From Adineta steineri (taxonomy: Eukaryota > Rotifera > Eurotatoria > Adinetida > Adinetidae): a stretch of DNA of 64,000 nt. The notes beneath the pieces are model-generated. The model was not told the DNA's origin. It made no database searches and saw only the letters and a list, made by a program, of their open reading frames with translations. The DNA lies in assembly GCA_905250115.1 (NCBI GenBank), contig CAJNOI010000002.1:40831-104830 (forward strand). The letters are read 5' to 3'. Positions 59,396 to 64,000 of the stretch are shown here, piece after piece (within the stretch, counting starts at the first letter, position 1; every line of letters starts with the position of its first letter). A program made the translations under genes and the position numbers.

Positions 59396-62009
59396 ATTAG
59401 CATTGCGCTTATTATTTATTATAAATTGAAACTAACTGAAAAAATGAATAAAATCAAACGTAAAAAAAACTAATAGTATGTGGGTATTCTTTAATGTTTT
59501 TCCTTCTTTGAATCAGTTAATGATGTATTATGTAGTCGTGCAACTCAGTCAACTCTTAAAACTGTTTGGGATGTGAATGTGAATAAAAGCGCGCATCTTT
59601 TAATGATCATCTCTAAAGTTCCTCTTACTAGTAATGATGTCTATATATTCTTTACTATTGATGTTATTGTGAATAAAAAGTAAAAGAAAATAGAAAAAGA
59701 AAAGAGAGAAAAAGATCGAGAGACTATTAACATCATCATCCGTCATAGAGACAACAATGAACCATAGTTTTCAATATTCATATTCTTTTTTTCTCTTCAA
59801 CTAACATCCAGCCATACATAAAAATATACCCGTAAGCAAAAGAAAACAGATACACTACACTATGCCGATTGACATCCTTGATAGTAGAACTAACGACTAC
59901 CTGTCAGATTTTATATACATATAAAGAATATCCTGAAAAAAGATCGTAATATTGTCATTTTTTTCTAGGTTAAAATAAGCTTAAATCCTACATAAATTTA
60001 TAGATAAATGAGACATGCAAACAAAGAGAATGTTCTTTTTTTAAAGAGATCTTTGTATGTGTATATAAATATATAGATTCTTTGGTTTTCTTAACAATAT
60101 CAAACTAGCCATGTGAAAGAATAGTAACAGGAATTCCCTTTCCCTCCATCATCATATAATCATCATAATAATGAAAATATTTACAAGAAAATCTAGAGAG
60201 AATAAAAGAAGGAAGGGAAAATCTTCTTCCTTTTTCTTCTACTTGTTGAATGTATATTGTTGTTCTTTTCTTTGATATTTATCCGTAACAAAAAAAGAGA
60301 TAAAGAGAAAACTATTCTAAGAAAAGCTTTTGACAATCTCGTAAGTTACTCAATTGAACACATTACTAGTTTTGCATATAAGAATAGAGTCATTGTTATC
60401 ATCTACTACTTCTACTTATTATTATTATTATTATTATATCCATTCAAGGATGAACTAGAAAAAAAGAAAAGTTTTTTTTTCATTAATTAATATTAAAAAG
60501 CTATGTAGACAAACAGCAAAAAAAAAGAGATTTATAGTCTTCATCTATATACTGAGGCTATATCCATCATCTAACTAGTGCAAGAGGAAAAAGTCTACTA
60601 TTAAAAATGTGAGTAAAAAGCACGAATTCGCCTCATTGATTCTGTCATGTTATAGTACGTTGGGTCCCACTCACACATGTAATGTATCGAACAAAGAAGA
60701 AAAAATGTAAAGAATAACTGCTATATAGTTCGTTATAGGAAAAAAAGACAACAACATTGAAAATTCATTACTTATAAAATAAAATACATGATATTTTTGT
60801 TATCTATGTATATATCATATAGTGAAATAAACTAATTGTGAGATATACATTTAATCAATATTTAAAACTAGAAGAATGATATATATGATATTAATTCGTA
60901 GGACAATTTCTCTTCTTATATTGTAATATTCATGAAATCGACACATAATTTGTTTGAAGCTATTAAAAATAGTTTTTTGCTCGATTAATAGATATATGCA
61001 TAGTAAATGTTCTCTGCATGACGATTCATATTTCACATGTTTATGAGTGTTCATCCGAGTTTAGAATGCATAAATAAATGATGAGTATATCTACTCAAAA
61101 AGGATCAAAGAATATTGTCTCTATTCTGTTTCATTGCAGACAAGTATGAAAAAGAGTGAAGGAGAGAATAGAGAGAAAGAAAAAAGAAGAAGAAGAAGAA
61201 GATAAATTAATCGCTATAAATTTGCATAAAAGATTTTAATACGACAAAAAAGTAAATTGTTCAATAATGATTAATTTTGAATTGTTACTTCTTCATATTT
61301 CATTTTTTGAAATTTTATATTTTTGATAATGATGTCTATTTTTTATTGCACAATGGCATAATGGTCATATTGCTCTTCATATGATTATACGTCTTCATTG
61401 TAAAATTGTTCATTGCACTTTCTTTTATGTCTCCACCTAAATACGGTGTGATATATACATATGTGTCTTCCATAAGAAGAATACAGGTGAATTCACATAT
61501 ACACCCCAATGTGTGTACAGAAGACAAATCGCTCTGTCGTCCGTTATTCTCGATAACCAAACAAATGGACTCATACAGTTATCTTGACTTCATCGCGATG
61601 CTATATACTTCACTTAACTCAATTCATTTTTTATTCCGCTTACAGTAAGCTATATATGTATATATATATATATGAACTGATGGGACTGACAGAACTGATT
61701 GAACAATCGAGTGACTAACAATTATGCATACATATGTGTCCCATGGAATAACGAAAAGAGAGAACTTACATAAACGTCCTTTCTGTCTCTTTCTCTCTTT
61801 TTTTTCTTCTTTGTACATGTGGTTACCTAGCATTCGATGGTGTATATACATATACACACACATAGGATATCGTCGCACGTTCATACTCAACCATATTTCG
61901 TTTCTTTTCAAACTCACAAATCTGTTCATCAACGATTGTTCTTCTTTACTACTGAATTCAAATTTATATATATATATACATATACGTTTATTTCTATTTA
62001 CTTATTTAA
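59396..62009. other. Intergenic, nothing recognised
   Basis: About 2.6 kb between divergent genes. It includes a TTA repeat (about 60417-60436), GAA-rich tracts (about 61185-61200) and a TA microsatellite (about 61651-61672). Overlapping frames on both strands at 61336-62028 are composition artefacts. Confidence 0.4.
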
Positions 62010-63388
62010 ATGTATAAAAAATCAATAACTCGTATTGAAAAAGATAATGAAACTAATCAAGCTGAACTAAGCAATCCAGCTCTACATGATATTATAGCAA
62101 CAAATCATGTAGTATTAGCAAAGGTAACGAAAAAAAAATCTATTTCTTATTAAATTCAAAAAAAGAGAAGATACATATATATACGATTTACTTTAAGAAA
62201 CCACGCGAAGAACGATTATCACGAGCATGTAAAGCTGTTATTATTATGATCATTCTTGGATTGATTGCTATTGGTATTATTATATTAACAGTTGCTCTTG
62301 CACGTAAGTTCTTTGTTTTTTTATTTATCATTTGATAAAAATAATAATTAAATGTCAGTAAAAACTTCAGACTATTTATTTTCATTCTGTAGTTGACACT
62401 TAAGTTCAAGATATATTTTTATAGTCAAGATCATAAACTATTTCATAATCAAAAGTTTATAACAGAAGAAGATTAAAATTTGAATAGAAATAAAATAATA
62501 GAGTGTTATTTATATAAGAAATATATATATATATATATTTTACAAAAAGTATTGTTAATTTTTAGATTCTCGCAATTCTTTAATGGCGATTGTAACACGA
62601 TCAGCTGAAACAAATATGTTCGAAACATTAAACAATACTCCATCTCTTTTTATAAATCATGAGAGTTAGTATATAATTATGTTTTTTTTCTTCTCTCCTT
62701 TTTCTCTCTTTTCAATAATTATCATCTCTATCAATATAGATCTAACTACAATAGCCAATGAACAAGTAGAAAATGAAAATTGGCAAAAGACAACTGTCAA
62801 TTTGACAAGTAATAATTTACACACGTTAACAACTCAAAATATTCATATATCATCATCAATAATGAGAACAAAACAACGAACTGAACATATTCCTCTCACT
62901 ACACAATCGATGAAATCTTATCCATCATTGAGTACAATAGCTAATGAACAATCTACAATTTTCACTACTATTCAAACAACAGTATCTAATGAAGAAATAA
63001 TATATGTACCTAGTAGTCATCATTCTACAGCTACAATGACATCAGATGCAGATGGAATAATAACGACAATGAAAAGTCAGGAATATACTTTGACGTCATC
63101 CAATAATCCACAGACGAGTATTTTTGACAGTACTTCGCCATTAAGTAATAATAACTTTTTCTTTTTAGCTTTAGTTTTATAATACTTTCCTTTTCTTTTA
63201 CTGTAGTTCAAGATATTACGACGACAATGCCTGAAGAAACATCATTTACTATTTTTATAACTCGCTATTTTAATATTCAATCATCAACAAAAACTCCTAC
63301 GGACAATACAACGCAAAAAAGCAAATTGGCTGAGAAACTTAAAGCTGATATAGAAGAAGACGCTATGGACGATCTTTTATTTTCATAA
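62010..63388 (+). CDS. Type II membrane protein with Thr/Ser-rich mucin-like ectodomain
   Basis: Five exons (62010-62123, 62198-62303, 62566-62664, 62740-63144, 63207-63388) encode 301 residues. There is no signal peptide. A cytoplasmic N-terminus of about 50 residues ends in KPREERLSRACK, followed by one membrane helix (about 52-72, AVIIMIILGLIAIGIIILTV). The remaining ectodomain is rich in Thr, Ser and Asn (for example TTVNLTSNN, TMTSDADGIITTMKS), with several NxS/T sites suitable for glycosylation. The C-terminus is acidic (KADIEEDAMDDLLFS). No folded domain was recognised. A cell-surface or glycocalyx protein is the likely role. The start is the first ATG of the exon whose frame and splicing fit. 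Confidence 0.68.
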
Positions 63389-64000
63389 AAAAAAATACTT
63401 CTTTTTTTTTGTTTTTTGCAAGTGCAGTGCACAAATTTTCTCCTCTCTTTTTTTCTCTCTCTTTGTTTTAATTAAACTAGCCAATGACGATCAAAGTAGA
63501 ATTTTAAAATGTATACTTACATAAAATATTTAACAATAAAAACACTAATATGTGTCATTCATTTCATTTGTAAGAGCTGAATCAATAGTCATATAAACGA
63601 CCTTTTTCTGTTTTTCAATATCAAGAAAAAAGAAGAAGAAGAAAAGCAACTGAAGTTTTAATCAAAATAATTTATCTGGCTTTGATTTAAATATATATTA
63701 TTCCGCTAGAGGGCTTTTGTGTCTCTTTCTTTTTGACTTACTCAATAAAAAAATTAGAGCGATGTTTTTCTTTTTAATAAAAGAAAAACTTTGACTTAAA
63801 TAGTATTGTAATTTATTATAGGAAGTACAGTTTTTATTTCATCGAAATAAAAAAATTTTAACTGTAGACTATAAATCATTGATCATCAACAGACAATAAA
63901 TGTATGTTATTTTAGTATCTGCTTACCTTAATTCATTGATAAGATAAAGATTTTAAAATACATATATATATTTGTATCTTTAGTAAAGAAATATTGAATT
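63389..64000. other. Right-edge intergenic stretch
   Basis: 3' side of the membrane-protein gene. It consists of pyrimidine and A runs, with no exon visible before the window ends. Confidence 0.4.

Noticed and set aside
61336..62028. Several overlapping frames on both strands
   Set aside because: Repeat-rich TA/CT sequence with no motifs, mutually exclusive in frame and strand.

Overview
The window is animal nuclear DNA: AT-rich, with split genes whose introns are mostly 50-65 bp, GT-AG, and separated by long low-complexity intergenic stretches. The gene set is metazoan (Nanos, a HECW-type HECT ligase, MFSD6, SmD3, a synaptotagmin-like protein, a SPA17-like protein, a rhodopsin-class receptor and two probable neuropeptide precursors). 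Tiny introns, AT-richness, scattered TGTGGG-like tracts (the telomere unit reported for bdelloid rotifers) and a bacterial-looking phosphoribosyltransferase gene together suggest a bdelloid rotifer such as Rotaria. That placement is an inference; only the animal origin is secure. I joined exons by hand from splice sites and reading phase, and every multi-exon CDS given here sums to a multiple of three.

Layout. 1-3.5 kb: remnant of a T-type calcium-channel gene and a short inverted-repeat transposon. 3.5-5.5 kb (+): 5'-nucleotidase-like metallophosphatase. 6.1-6.9 kb (-): Nanos. 7.15-7.47 kb (-): small membrane protein, divergent from two tandem (+) genes for very basic proteins (7.7-10.5 kb), the second with a linker-histone-like C-terminal domain. 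12.0-13.0 kb (+): phosphoribosyltransferase, convergent with a neuropeptide-type precursor (13.1-13.5 kb, -). 14.2-22.2 kb (-): a complete 15-exon HECW-type E3 ligase. 25.1-34.4 kb (-): a 34-exon SPA17-like gene (RIIa domain plus ten IQ motifs) with a large tandem exon array and an intronless acylated-protein gene inside its first intron. 36.9-37.4 kb (-): SmD3. 38.6-38.8 kb (-): small secreted protein. 39.4-42.8 kb (-): MFSD6. 46.2-47.4 kb (+): peptide-type GPCR, convergent with an unrecognised Pro/Cys/His-rich protein (47.5-50.3 kb, -). 53.6-54.0 kb (+): SNFW-repeat neuropeptide precursor. 55.6-56.3 kb: Tc1/mariner-type MITE. 56.9-59.4 kb (-): synaptotagmin-like protein. 62.0-63.4 kb (+): Thr/Ser-rich type II membrane protein.

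There is no operon-like pathway. The strongest themes are peptide signalling (two precursors, one receptor, one vesicle-type C2 protein) and germline or ciliary functions (Nanos, SPA17-like, basic chromatin proteins). The most unusual items are the SPA17-like exon array, the phosphoribosyltransferase and the two peptide precursors.
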